From SAR202 cluster bacterium (lineage in GTDB: Bacteria; Chloroflexota; Dehalococcoidia; Lucifugimonadales; VGZR01): a stretch of 64,000 nt of DNA. The notes beneath the pieces were generated by a model. That model had not been told where the DNA came from and searched no databases. It saw nothing but the letters and a program-made list of their open reading frames with translations. The stretch covers positions 1-64,000 of the forward strand of contig VGZR01000006.1 of assembly GCA_016872515.1 (NCBI GenBank), given 5' to 3'. Positions 15,253 to 23,459 of this stretch are shown one piece after another. The translations under genes were made by a program, and so were the position numbers. The stretch's first letter is position 1, and each line of letters begins with the position of its first letter.

Positions 15253-16209
15253 CTACTCCCTCACGAGCTTCTGCAGGCTGCGCGGCGCATCCGGCGTGGG
15301 CGTTTGAACCAACTTCATCGCCGTCTTGGCCACCTCGCCGATGTACAAGTCGCCACGCGAGTCCACCGCCATCCCGTGCGGCGCGATGAACTGCCCCTCC
15401 TCTAGCCCGAAGCCCCTGTCCCCCACCCTCGCAAGGCGCTCGCCCTTCGTGGTGTACACGCTGATGCGCGGCCCCAGGTTCGGCGTTTGCCGGTTCACCT
15501 CCATCCCGAAGCCCAGCTCCCCGACGTACACGTGCTGCTCCTTCGAGAGGTAGAGCGCGCACGGCCGATGCATGTTGCCCCATTGCGCCTCGTACTTCCC
15601 CTTGGAGGTGAACACCTGGACGCGGTGGTTCTCCCGATCAGCCACGTACACGTACCCGTCCTTGTCGGTGACGATGTTGTGCGGCAGGTTGAACTCGCCC
15701 GGGTCCGTCCCAGGGGCGCCCCAGGAGAGCAGGTGCCTCCCGTCCGGTGAATACTTATGGACGTTGGCGTTCGCGTACCCGTCTGACACGTAGATGTCGC
15801 CCGTCTTCGGGTCGAGCGCGACGTGGGTGCACTTGCTGAACGGCTTGCCGCTGTACGCCGGCGACGGCTTGCCGGGCACCCCCAGCGTCATCAACACTTT
15901 CCCGTCCAGCGTGCACTTCCGCACCGTGTGGTCGCCGTTGTCTATGCAGAACAGCGTGTCGCCTTCCACTCCCAGGGTCAGCCCGTGCGGGTTCGAGAAG
16001 ACCCCTTCGCCCCAGGACTTGATGAACTTGCCGTCGCGGTCGAACACCATCACCGGGTGCTCGCTGCGCGCGAACACATAGACCCTGTCCTGCGGCCCTA
16101 CCGCCACTCCAGCCACCTCTCGCCACCCCATGCCCTTCGGCACCTTTTCCCAGCCCGTCTCCAGACGGTACGTGAACTTCCCCGAACCCATCTTCAATGC
16201 TGTCTTCAT
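15253..16209 (-). CDS. NHL-repeat beta-propeller protein
   Basis: The 318-residue product is made of about six NHL blades, each with a pattern such as GVAVGPQDRVYVFARSEH, NPHGLTLGVEG, HNIVTDKDGYVYVADRENH and APHGMAVDSRGDLYIGEV, so it should fold as a six-bladed propeller. There is no signal peptide or other domain. NHL propellers bind ligands or act as peptidylglycine-lyase-like enzymes, but no specific activity can be read here. The gene is divergent from the next, disrupted gene. Confidence 0.82.
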   Translation of the reverse strand: MKTALKMGSGKFTYRLETGWEKVPKGMGWREVAGVAVGPQDRVYVFARSEHPVMVFDRDGKFIKSWGEGVFSNPHGLTLGVEGDTLFCIDNGDHTVRKCTLDGKVLMTLGVPGKPSPAYSGKPFSKCTHVALDPKTGDIYVSDGYANANVHKYSPDGRHLLSWGAPGTDPGEFNLPHNIVTDKDGYVYVADRENHRVQVFTSKGKYEAQWGNMHRPCALYLSKEQHVYVGELGFGMEVNRQTPNLGPRISVYTTKGERLARVGDRGFGLEEGQFIAPHGMAVDSRGDLYIGEVAKTAMKLVQTPTPDAPRSLQKLVRE

Positions 16210-16377
16210 CGTTTCAACTCCTCAACGCGGACGGATTATACCAATCCAACTCCCCAGCATGCCGTTCGCCGCTCAGCGAGGTATGCATGCCCCCTTCACC
16301 CTCTGGCGTTGTCCGCCGCCGCCCTTCGTGCTACCCTCTATCCCGCAGCTCAGAATTCATCACGAGTAGGCGGAAAC

Positions 16378-16782
16378 ATGCTCGGAGACAAGCTCGGCGA
16401 AGGCAAGGTCACAGGGATGCGCATCCTCCCCAGCGCGGACGGCCGCATGGTCAAGATGGAGGTCACCTTCCAGAGCCAGGGCAAGCTCCTTGGGATGGAC
16501 TCCCAGAACATGGGCTCCTATGTCGTGTACGAGCGCCTGCCCGGGCAGTTCTACGGCGAGGGACAGGGCATCACCATGACCAGCGAAGGAGAGTCCGCCA
16601 TCTGGCACGGCTTCGGAGTCGGGTAGATGACCGGGAAGGGCATGGGCGTCCGCTGGTCGGCCTGCGTCAACTACCAGGCCCGGGCCGGCAAGCTGGCCCG
16701 CCTCAACAACGTCCTCGGCATGGTCGAGCACGAGACGGACGAGCACGAGAACACGACGGACAAGGTCTGGGAGTGGAAATAG
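16378..16782 (+). pseudogene. Conserved hypothetical gene split by in-frame TAG
   Basis: One continuous frame starts MLGDKLGEGKVTGMRILPSA and ends DKVWEWK at 16782 but carries TAG at 16624-16626, after GFGVG. Both halves look like one small family of unknown function (about 134 residues, beta-rich, with YGEGQGITMTSEGE and ARLNNVLGMVEHE) that I recall from environmental Chloroflexota. The TAG probably replaces a Gln or Arg codon. An ATG directly follows the TAG, so reinitiation could give a second 51-residue peptide. It is either a recent nonsense mutation or a base error. Confidence 0.65.
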
Positions 16783-16801
16783 CGCTGACCGCCGAGGCTA
16801 G

Positions 16802-17275
16802 ATGACACTCTCTCGGAACGGCACCGTCGTCGCCCTGCACCTCTACCTGGGCCACCGCGAGCCTATGCGCTCGGTGGCTCAGGCAGCATTCGTGGCCGGG
16901 CACGGCATTCAGGGCGACCGCCACGCTTCGGCCAACGGCCACGGCCAGAAGCGCCAAGTCCTCCTTATGGACATCGAAACCCTCACAACGCACGGCCTCC
17001 AGCCTGGCCAGCTTCGTGAGAATGTTACTACTCAGGGCATAGACCTAGCCGCCATCCCCGCCGGCAGTCGGCTGGCGCTCGGCGGTACAATCTTGGAAAT
17101 CACCGGCGGCTGCACGCCCTGCTACCGGATGGACGAACTGCGCGACGGTCTCCGCCACCAACTCGAGGAGCGCCGCGGCATCCTCGCCAGAGTCGTGACC
17201 TCCGGCGCCGTCCGCTTCGGCGACACCGTTCAGCCACCCATGCCCGCCTCGGCTGGCAAAGGCGGCCCCGTCTAG
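16802..17275 (+). CDS. MOSC-domain protein
   Basis: The 157-residue product is a stand-alone MOSC (molybdenum cofactor sulfurase C-terminal) domain, with GIQGDRHA, VLLMDIETL, LRENVTTQGIDL and LEITGGCTPCYRM. The Cys pair includes the conserved family cysteine. MOSC proteins bind molybdenum cofactor and move sulfur or act in N-hydroxylated base reduction, as in YiiM. The length fits YiiM-like single-domain members. It may serve the molybdenum hydroxylase at 6893, but the link is only inferred. The gene lies 19 bases after the disrupted gene. Confidence 0.82.
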   Translation: MTLSRNGTVVALHLYLGHREPMRSVAQAAFVAGHGIQGDRHASANGHGQKRQVLLMDIETLTTHGLQPGQLRENVTTQGIDLAAIPAGSRLALGGTILEITGGCTPCYRMDELRDGLRHQLEERRGILARVVTSGAVRFGDTVQPPMPASAGKGGPV

Positions 17276-17304
17276 CCCCCTATTCTTTCCAGGAGAGGTG
17301 AACG

Positions 17305-18222
17305 ATGGACTATCTCGTATGGCTCAACGGCAAGTTCATCCCGCGTAGCGAGGCTAAGATCCCCATAACCGACCGCGGCTTCCGCATGAGCGATGTCGTC
17401 TACGACACGCTCCGCACCTTCAACGGCAAGCTGTTCAAGGTCGAGGAGCATCTGGAGCGCTTCGCCCGCACCCTGAAGTACGTCCGCATCGACCCGGGCA
17501 TCTCCATGGCCGAACTGGAACGCCTGCTCCACGAGACCGTCAAGCGCAACGAGCCGATGCGCCGCCAGGCCAACGACGACTACATGGTCTCGCCCATCGT
17601 CACCCGCGGCAGCGGCTATCCCGTCCACCTGGCCAAGAACCCGACCGTCTCCATCTTCATAGACCCGATAGACTTCGTGCGCTACGCCCCCATCTTCCAC
17701 TCGGGCGGCAGCGCGATCATCCCGAAGGTGCGCACCACCTCCCCTCAGCAGATAGACCCAAAGGCCAAGAACTTCAGCCGCCTCAACTTCGTCCTCGCTG
17801 ACCTGGAGGCCACCGACATAGACCCCGACGCCTTCCCGGTCCTCCTCGACCTGGAGGGGAACGTCGCCGAGAGCATCGGCTCCAACTTCTTCATCGTCTC
17901 CGGCGGCGTCGTCCGGGCCCCCCGCGACAACAGCACCCTCCAGGGCGTCTCCCGCGCCACCGTTTTCGAGCTGTGCGACCAGCTTGGCATCCCCACCGCC
18001 GAGGAGAGCATCCAGCCCTACGACGTGTACAACGCCGACGAGGCCTTCATCAGCAGCACGCCCTACTGCATTCTGCCCATCGGCCGCGTGGACAAGCGCG
18101 ACCTCAATATGAAGGCCCCCGGCCCCATCACGACCCGTATCCTGGCCGCTTGGGGCGAGATGGTCGGCCTCGACATCGTTGACCAGGCCGATCGCCGCGC
18201 CAAAGCCCTCACCATCGGCTAG
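17305..18222 (+). CDS. Class IV PLP aminotransferase
   Basis: The 305-residue product belongs to the fold-type IV family of branched-chain and D-amino-acid transaminases. Visible motifs are ITDRGFRMSDVVYDTLRTF, the PLP-lysine region KAKNFSRLNFVLADLEA, and E-S-I-G-S-N-F-F-I-V with the later RATVFELC phosphate-binding segment. The substrate (branched-chain amino acid, D-alanine or an R-amine) cannot be told from the sequence. A strong AGGAGAGGTG site stands before the ATG. Two tandem hairpins follow the stop. Confidence 0.87.
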   Translation: MDYLVWLNGKFIPRSEAKIPITDRGFRMSDVVYDTLRTFNGKLFKVEEHLERFARTLKYVRIDPGISMAELERLLHETVKRNEPMRRQANDDYMVSPIVTRGSGYPVHLAKNPTVSIFIDPIDFVRYAPIFHSGGSAIIPKVRTTSPQQIDPKAKNFSRLNFVLADLEATDIDPDAFPVLLDLEGNVAESIGSNFFIVSGGVVRAPRDNSTLQGVSRATVFELCDQLGIPTAEESIQPYDVYNADEAFISSTPYCILPIGRVDKRDLNMKAPGPITTRILAAWGEMVGLDIVDQADRRAKALTIG

Positions 18223-18240
18223 ACCATCGAGAGCGGCACG

Positions 18241-18276
18241 CTGGAGAACCCTTTCTGGGCAGAAAAGGTTCTCCAG
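18241..18276 (+). terminator. Hairpin, TTTCT...AGAAA family (copy A)
   Basis: Arms CTGGAGAACC and GGTTCTCCAG enclose TTTCTGGGCAGAAA, giving a 17-bp stem with one C-A mismatch. It lies 18 nt after the aminotransferase stop. There is no long T run, so its role as terminator is inferred from position. Confidence 0.5.
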
Positions 18277-18318
18277 ACCCCTCGAAAAGACTCTGGAACA
18301 TGATGAAGGCAGGGGCGT

Positions 18319-18350
18319 GGGGAACTTCTTCGGTCTAGAAGCAGTTCCCC
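18319..18350 (+). terminator. Second hairpin after the aminotransferase (copy B)
   Basis: Arms GGGGAACT and AGTTCCCC surround a smaller CTTC/GAAG stem, separated by a single mismatch. It follows copy A by 42 nt and precedes the phosphotriesterase gene by about 70 nt. The arms resemble those of the hairpin at 30451-30491. Confidence 0.45.
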
Positions 18351-18421
18351 AGTGCGCGGCCCTTGACGGTGTAGGGGTAGCTTGTTAGCCTTGTCGCCAT
18401 CGTCTTGCGAGGAGGTGTCTT

Positions 18422-19483
18422 TTGCCCAGAGCGCCCAAGTCCAGCCTGTCCGGGATGGCCCAGACCGTGCTCGGCCCTGTGAAGCCCGAGCACCTCGGGG
18501 CCACCATGACCCACGAGCACCTGCTCATAGACTTCGCTTTCATGCTCCAGATGCCCCAGGAGGCGTCGCAGAAGTTCAAGGCGCTCCAGCCCATCACGAT
18601 GGAGAACCTGGGCTGGATCCGCTACAACTGGCTAAGCAATAAGGACAACCTGGAGCTCCTCGACGAAAAGACCGCCATCGAGGAGGCGCGCAAGTACTTC
18701 GTGGCCGGTGGCGGCACCATCGTGGACGCCACCACCATCGGTATCGGCCGCGACCCGCTGGCCCTCACCCGCATCTCCCGCGCCACCGGCCTCAACGTCG
18801 TCATGGGCGCGGGCTTCTACATAGACAAGGTCCATCCTGGCGACATGGCCCAGCGCACCGACGCCGACCTCGCCGCTCAGATGATCAAGGAGATCACCGA
18901 GGGCGTCGGCGACACCCAAGTCAAGGCGGGCATCATCGGCGAGCTCGGCTGCTCCTGGCCCCTCACCGACAACGAGCGCAAGGTCCTCCGCGCCGCCGCC
19001 AAGGCCCAGCAGACCACCGGCGCGCCCGTCCTCATCCACCCTGGCCGCAACGAGGCCGCGCCCCTCGAAATCATCGAGGTCCTCGCTGAGTCCGGCGCCG
19101 ACGTCAGCCGCGTCATCATGGGTCACCTCGACCGCACCGTCTTCGACACTCGCAAGCTCCTCGACCTGGCCAAGACCGGCTGCTTCCTCGAATACGACCT
19201 GTTCGGCAACGAGTCCTCCCACTACCCTCTGCCGGGCTCCCACATGCCCAGCGACGTCCAGCGCTTGGACAACATCCGCCTGCTGGTGGACAAGGGCTAC
19301 GGCGAAAAGGTCGTTGTCGCCCAGGACATCTGCACCAAGCACCGCCTCGTCAAGTACGGCGGCCACGGCTACCACCACATCATCGAGAACATCGTCCCAC
19401 GGATGCGCAAGCGCGGCTTCTCCAACGACGAGGTGGACGCCATCATCGAGGACAACCCTTCGCGCATCCTCACCTTCGCATGA
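18422..19483 (+). CDS. Phosphotriesterase-family metal hydrolase (first paralogue)
   Basis: The 353-residue product is an amidohydrolase-fold enzyme with a binuclear metal site: MTHEHLLID (His-x-His), VKAGIIGELG, LIHPGRN, MGHLDR and VVAQDI (final Asp). The E-L-G after the lysine region resembles E. coli PHP, where Glu bridges the metals. Family members hydrolyse lactones, phosphotriesters or other esters. The natural substrate here is unknown. The TTG start is preferred because AGGAGG lies 6-7 nt upstream and the paralogue at 58929 begins with a matching MPKAGELSG segment. It heads a run of four same-strand genes. Confidence 0.87.
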   Translation: MPRAPKSSLSGMAQTVLGPVKPEHLGATMTHEHLLIDFAFMLQMPQEASQKFKALQPITMENLGWIRYNWLSNKDNLELLDEKTAIEEARKYFVAGGGTIVDATTIGIGRDPLALTRISRATGLNVVMGAGFYIDKVHPGDMAQRTDADLAAQMIKEITEGVGDTQVKAGIIGELGCSWPLTDNERKVLRAAAKAQQTTGAPVLIHPGRNEAAPLEIIEVLAESGADVSRVIMGHLDRTVFDTRKLLDLAKTGCFLEYDLFGNESSHYPLPGSHMPSDVQRLDNIRLLVDKGYGEKVVVAQDICTKHRLVKYGGHGYHHIIENIVPRMRKRGFSNDEVDAIIEDNPSRILTFA

Positions 19484-19495
19484 TAGGTGTATTCC

Positions 19496-19948
19496 ATGAC
19501 AACTACGAGTGACACTGCCAAGACAGAGGCCTTCGTCGGCCGGCTGTTCAACGCGGCCCTGGGCAGCATCGACCTCCTCTCGGTGTACGTCGGCGACCGG
19601 CTGGGACTGTACAAGACGCTGGCTGAAAAAGGCCCTTCCACATCAGCAGAATTGGCCAAGCGTGCCAAGGTGAACGAGCGCTATGCCCGCGGCGGCTCTC
19701 TCATCGTGGCCGACGAGCGCGTCGCAGACACCTTCAACGGCCCTGGCGATGATGCCGAGTGGTTCATGTACGGGGCCAGCATATTCGTCTGCCTTCCCAG
19801 CGGCATGGCCGAGAAGCCGTCCGCCGCCACCGGCACCGGCATGCGGGCCCCGACCTTCAAGCGCTACGCAGCGCAGGCTGGCTTCAGGGACGTGCAGGTC
19901 CTTCCCATCGAGAAGCCATTCTTGCGGTTCTACCGCCTCACACCTTAG
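19496..19948 (+). pseudogene. Methyltransferase-like gene with its catalytic core deleted in frame
   Basis: The first 66 residues (FNAALGSIDLLSVYVGDRLG to ELAKRAKVNERYAR) are the winged-helix start of a SAM-dependent methyltransferase family whose members run about 340-360 residues. The remainder (SLIVADERV, EWFMYGASIFVCLPSGMAE, PTFKRYAAQAGFRDVQVLPI) is the family's C-terminus. The SAM-binding Rossmann domain expected between them is missing at about 19690, yet the frame is intact. The product cannot methylate and may be a remnant or a non-catalytic dimerising fragment. The ATG at 19496 lies 13 bases after the phosphotriesterase stop. Confidence 0.72.
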
Positions 19949-19982
19949 TAATCGCGCAACGCAAAACCATAGGAGGAATTAC

Positions 19983-20453
19983 ATGGGCGTCGTCGAAGAC
20001 AAGCTGAAGAAGTTGGGCATCACCCTGCCGAGGCCCCCGTCGCCGGTGGCGACCTACGTGCCCGCCGTCCGCACGGGCAACCTCGTGTACCTGGCCGGCT
20101 GCGGGCCCGCACCACGGGCCGACGGCTCCATCCCCAAGGGCAAGCTGGGCAAGGATCTGACCATCGAGCAGGGCTACGAGGCTGCAAGGCTCACAGGCAT
20201 CAACCTCCTCGCCCGCATGAAAGACGGCGCGGGCGGTGACCTGGACAGGGTCAAGCGCGTCGTCAAGCTCCTCTCCATGGTCAACTCGGCACCAGACTTC
20301 AACCAGCAACCCAAGGTCGCCAACGGCTGCTCCGACCTCCTCGTCGAGGTCTTCGGCGACAAGGGCAAGCACGCCCGCTCCGCCGTCGGCATGGCCGCCC
20401 TGCCCAACGACATCCCCATCGAGATCGAGGCCATCATCGAGGTCGAGGCCTAA
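19983..20453 (+). CDS. RidA/YjgF-family protein
   Basis: The 156-residue product has the RidA layout: VYLAGCGPAPRADGS, an internal helix GINLLARMKDGAGG, VVKLLSMVNSAPDF, and the C-terminal ARSAVGMAALPNDIPIEIEA with the conserved Arg and Glu. RidA proteins hydrolyse reactive enamine/imine intermediates from PLP enzymes. It is longer than the classic 130-residue RidA and fits the group with an extended N-terminus. An AGGAGG site precedes the ATG. It sits between the truncated methyltransferase and a dehydrogenase. Confidence 0.85.
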   Translation: MGVVEDKLKKLGITLPRPPSPVATYVPAVRTGNLVYLAGCGPAPRADGSIPKGKLGKDLTIEQGYEAARLTGINLLARMKDGAGGDLDRVKRVVKLLSMVNSAPDFNQQPKVANGCSDLLVEVFGDKGKHARSAVGMAALPNDIPIEIEAIIEVEA

Positions 20454-20462
20454 CCAAAACCC

Positions 20463-21491
20463 ATGACAACCGCCAAGAAGCAGGGCGTGTTCCGCCTCAG
20501 CCTCATCGGCTGCGGCGCCCACGCCCTGGACTACCTCTGCCCTCCCCTCTCGAAGCTGCCCGAGGTCGAGTTCGTGGCCTGCTGCGATGTGGACGAGGGC
20601 CGGACCGCCCAGGCCATGCGCTCGTTCGACTTCCAGCGCCCGTATCTCGACTACAACACGATGCTTGCGAAGGAAGACCTGCACGGCGTCGTCATCGCGA
20701 TGCCGCATAGCCGCCTCGCGGGTGCCGCGGTCGCCGCTCTCCGCGCAGGCCGCAACGTCTTCATCGAAAAGCCCATGGCCGCAAGCCCGGCCGAGGCCCG
20801 CGAGATGCGCGATGCCGCCAAGAAGTCCGGCGCTTCGCTCATGGTCGGCTACTGCGAGCGCTTCGCCGAGGGCCGCCGCATCATGAAACGCCTCATCAGT
20901 GAGGGCGCCATCGGCGACATCGTCAACGTTAACGCCGCCAAAGGCTCCCCGCCCCTGCTGACCGGCTGGCAGAGCGACCCAGCCATGGGGGGCGGCCCCA
21001 TCCGATGGGTCGGCTCGCACGTGACTGACCAGGTACTGTGGATGGTCGGCTCCGAGCCGGAGCGCGTCACCGCCGACATCGCCTGGCGGCCCAAAGGCGG
21101 CGTGGAGCAGGACGTCTCGTATACCATCCGCTTCAAGAACGGCGTCCTGGCGAGCTTCCTGTGCTCCCAGCAGGTGGGCGCGGTGGACTTCGTCGAGGTC
21201 TTCGGCACCAAGGGCCGCGTCCGTGCTGAGTGGCCTCCCGAGTACTCCACCATCCCCGGCGACACCGTCACCGTCCAGAGCGCCGTCGTCCCCGCCTACG
21301 CCAACCCAACGACCATCGTGCCCGGCGCGCCCCACCCGTCCAATATGTATGCCGCCGAACTCAAGGAGTGGCTCGCCTCCCTCAAGGAGCGCCGACCGCC
21401 CGCCGTCACCATCGAAGACGGCAACGCCGTCGTCACCATCCTCGATGCCGTGTACCGCTCCGCCCGCTCGGGCAGCCCTGTAACCCTTTAG
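20463..21491 (+). CDS. Gfo/Idh/MocA-family oxidoreductase
   Basis: The 342-residue product has an N-terminal Rossmann fold (SLIGCGAHALDYL), the family lysine motif EKPMAASPAEA near residue 100, and a C-terminal beta-sheet domain (GGGPIRWVGSHVTDQVLW). Enzymes of this family oxidise or reduce sugars and cyclitols with NAD(P). The exact substrate is unknown. It starts 9 bases after the RidA gene and ends the four-gene run. No sugar transporter is nearby. Confidence 0.85.
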   Translation: MTTAKKQGVFRLSLIGCGAHALDYLCPPLSKLPEVEFVACCDVDEGRTAQAMRSFDFQRPYLDYNTMLAKEDLHGVVIAMPHSRLAGAAVAALRAGRNVFIEKPMAASPAEAREMRDAAKKSGASLMVGYCERFAEGRRIMKRLISEGAIGDIVNVNAAKGSPPLLTGWQSDPAMGGGPIRWVGSHVTDQVLWMVGSEPERVTADIAWRPKGGVEQDVSYTIRFKNGVLASFLCSQQVGAVDFVEVFGTKGRVRAEWPPEYSTIPGDTVTVQSAVVPAYANPTTIVPGAPHPSNMYAAELKEWLASLKERRPPAVTIEDGNAVVTILDAVYRSARSGSPVTL

Positions 21492-21503
21492 CCAACAGAC
21501 CCG

Positions 21504-22271
21504 CTACTGAGCTGTCCAGGCGCCGTCCAGGCTGAGCGCGTGGCCGTTGACGTAGGAAGCCGCGTCCGAGCAAAGCCACAGCACTGCAGCGGCGATCTCC
21601 TCGGCTGCCGCCACGCGGCCCACAGGGTGCAGCGCGGCCGACTCGGCCGGGCTTCGCGACGACTCCGGCCCCCAGTGCCGGTCGAACATCGGAGTCACGA
21701 CGCTGGCCGGGCATAACGCGTTGACCCGTATGTGTTCCCGCGCGTACTCCAGCGCCGCGGCCTTCGTCAGCCCCACGACGCCGTGCTTGGCCGCCGTGTA
21801 GGCCGACGTATTCGGGTAAGCCACCAGGCCGAGGACTGAGGACATGTTCACGATGCCCCCGCCGCCCTGCCTGACCATGTGCGGCAGTTCGTACTTCATA
21901 CAAAGCCACACACTCTTGAGGTTCACGTCAATCACGCGGTCCCACTCCTCCACCGAATAGTCAGCAGTGGGGATGCCCGGCCCTTCCACGCCCGCGTTGT
22001 TGAACGCGCAGTCCAGCCGCCCGAACGCCTGCACCGTCCGCGCCACCATCGCCTCCACCTCCCCCAACTGTGTCACATCCGTCCGCACGAAGATGGCTTC
22101 GCCGCCTGCTCTATGGATGGCCTCCACCGTCGCCTCACCTTCAACTTGCCGCCGCGCGGCCACAGCCAGGCGCGCGCCCTCTGCTGCGAAAGCCACCGCC
22201 GCCGCGCGGCCGATGCCCACGTTCCCTCCGGTCACCAGAGCTACCTTACCCTCGAACCGCTTCACATGCAC
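21504..22271 (-). CDS. Short-chain dehydrogenase/reductase
   Basis: The 255-residue classical SDR has the cofactor motif TGGNVGIG, NNAGVEG, catalytic Ser region MSSVLG and Tyr-x-x-x-Lys (AYTAAKHGVVGL). The end segment NGHALSLDGAWTA is typical. It should oxidise or reduce a small alcohol/ketone using NAD(P). The GTG at 22271 begins 3 bases after the end of the FAD oxidoreductase gene, so the two are probably translated together. A second GTG two codons later is equally possible. Confidence 0.86.
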   Translation of the reverse strand: MHVKRFEGKVALVTGGNVGIGRAAAVAFAAEGARLAVAARRQVEGEATVEAIHRAGGEAIFVRTDVTQLGEVEAMVARTVQAFGRLDCAFNNAGVEGPGIPTADYSVEEWDRVIDVNLKSVWLCMKYELPHMVRQGGGGIVNMSSVLGLVAYPNTSAYTAAKHGVVGLTKAAALEYAREHIRVNALCPASVVTPMFDRHWGPESSRSPAESAALHPVGRVAAAEEIAAAVLWLCSDAASYVNGHALSLDGAWTAQ

Positions 22272-22274
22272 TCC

Positions 22275-23441
22275 TCACGCCAGCACCGCCAGCGGATACT
22301 TCGATCGCATCAAGTTGCCCGTCCGGAACCGGTCCAGACCTAGGATCGAGACGTCTATCGTCGTCTCGCCCTTCACGATAAGCTCGGCCATCGTCTGCCC
22401 CACCATGGGCGACAACTTGAACCCATGCCCGCTGAACCCCACCGCCAGGTACAGCCCCTCGATGCCTTCGACCCGGCCCAGGACGGGGTGCCAGTCCGGC
22501 GTCACGTCGAACAGCCCAGACCATCCACCGCGGTAGTACGCGCCTGCCAGCCGCGGCATCCGCGCGACCAGCCGCTTCGTCGAGTCCTCCATCGCTATCC
22601 AGTCCACGCCCTGGTTGTACCCGTCGGGGGACGGTACCGGCTCCTCGCCCACGCCGACGAGCGTCAGTCCCGCCGAGTCCGGCCGTGCCGACAGTCCGTT
22701 CACCACGTCGCCGATGGTCGGGTGGTCGGGCAGCGCCTCCGACGGCCTCCGCAGCGTCACCACCTGGTGCCGCACGCACTCCAGCGGCACATCCACACCC
22801 AGTGCAGCCAACATCGGCTGCGACCATACTCCTGTCGCCACCACGACCGTCCGCGTCGCCACTCGCCCGTCCCCGGTCACCACACCCGCCACCTTCCCAT
22901 CCTCCACCTCAATGCTTCCCACTGGCGTGCCTGTCCGCACCGCTGCCCCCATCTCCTGCGCTTTCCGGGCATATCCCGTCGCCACGAGGTACGGGTCGGC
23001 ATAGCCCGACTCAGGCTCGTATGCGCACGCCTCACCCTCAGAGAAGGTGAACCATCCCGATGCCATCGGGACCATGCCGTCCGCGTCCACGACTGCCGTA
23101 TCCACCCCCACCCGCTGCTGCATCGCCACGTTCTCACGCAACGCACGCCCGTACTCGGGCTGTGCCACCAGAAGATACCCCGTCCGCACATACCCCGACG
23201 GCCCTCCCGTCACCTCCTCGAAGTGTCTGAACACCGCGAGGCTTTCCCACGCCATCCGCGCCGTCACCTCGTTCGAATAGTGCATCCGCAGTATGGCCAT
23301 GGAGCGCCCGGTCGAACCGCCAGCCAGCGTCCCCGACTCCAGCAGCAGCGCCTGCCGCATGCCCATCGAGGCCAGGTTATACAGGATGCTGCACCCCATC
23401 ACCCCTCCACCGGCCACCACCACGTCCGCCGTGTTGTTCAT
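22275..23441 (-). CDS. FAD-dependent amino-acid/sarcosine oxidase-type oxidoreductase
   Basis: The 388-residue product starts with a dinucleotide-binding motif (VVVAGGGVMGCSILYNLA) and has the DAO-fold features GSTGRSMAILR, the second FAD contact TRTVVVATGVWS and the C-terminal GLYLAVGFSGHGFKLSP. This pattern matches glycine/sarcosine/D-amino-acid oxidases and dehydrogenases, which oxidise secondary or D-amines. The real substrate is unknown. It is the middle gene of a minus-strand run: antiporter, this gene, SDR. Confidence 0.86.
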   Translation of the reverse strand: MNNTADVVVAGGGVMGCSILYNLASMGMRQALLLESGTLAGGSTGRSMAILRMHYSNEVTARMAWESLAVFRHFEEVTGGPSGYVRTGYLLVAQPEYGRALRENVAMQQRVGVDTAVVDADGMVPMASGWFTFSEGEACAYEPESGYADPYLVATGYARKAQEMGAAVRTGTPVGSIEVEDGKVAGVVTGDGRVATRTVVVATGVWSQPMLAALGVDVPLECVRHQVVTLRRPSEALPDHPTIGDVVNGLSARPDSAGLTLVGVGEEPVPSPDGYNQGVDWIAMEDSTKRLVARMPRLAGAYYRGGWSGLFDVTPDWHPVLGRVEGIEGLYLAVGFSGHGFKLSPMVGQTMAELIVKGETTIDVSILGLDRFRTGNLMRSKYPLAVLA

Positions 23442-23459
23442 CTCTCCTCCATGCCGTGC

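Noticed and set aside
16624-16626. TAG as pyrrolysine codon
   Set aside because: The protein is not a methylamine methyltransferase, the residue is not at a conserved lysine, and nothing else suggests pyrrolysine use. A nonsense mutation or base error is simpler.
19938-21335. Long minus-strand open frame opposite RidA and the Gfo/Idh gene
   Set aside because: It is a shadow of two well-supported genes. It has no motif and spans both genes and their gap.
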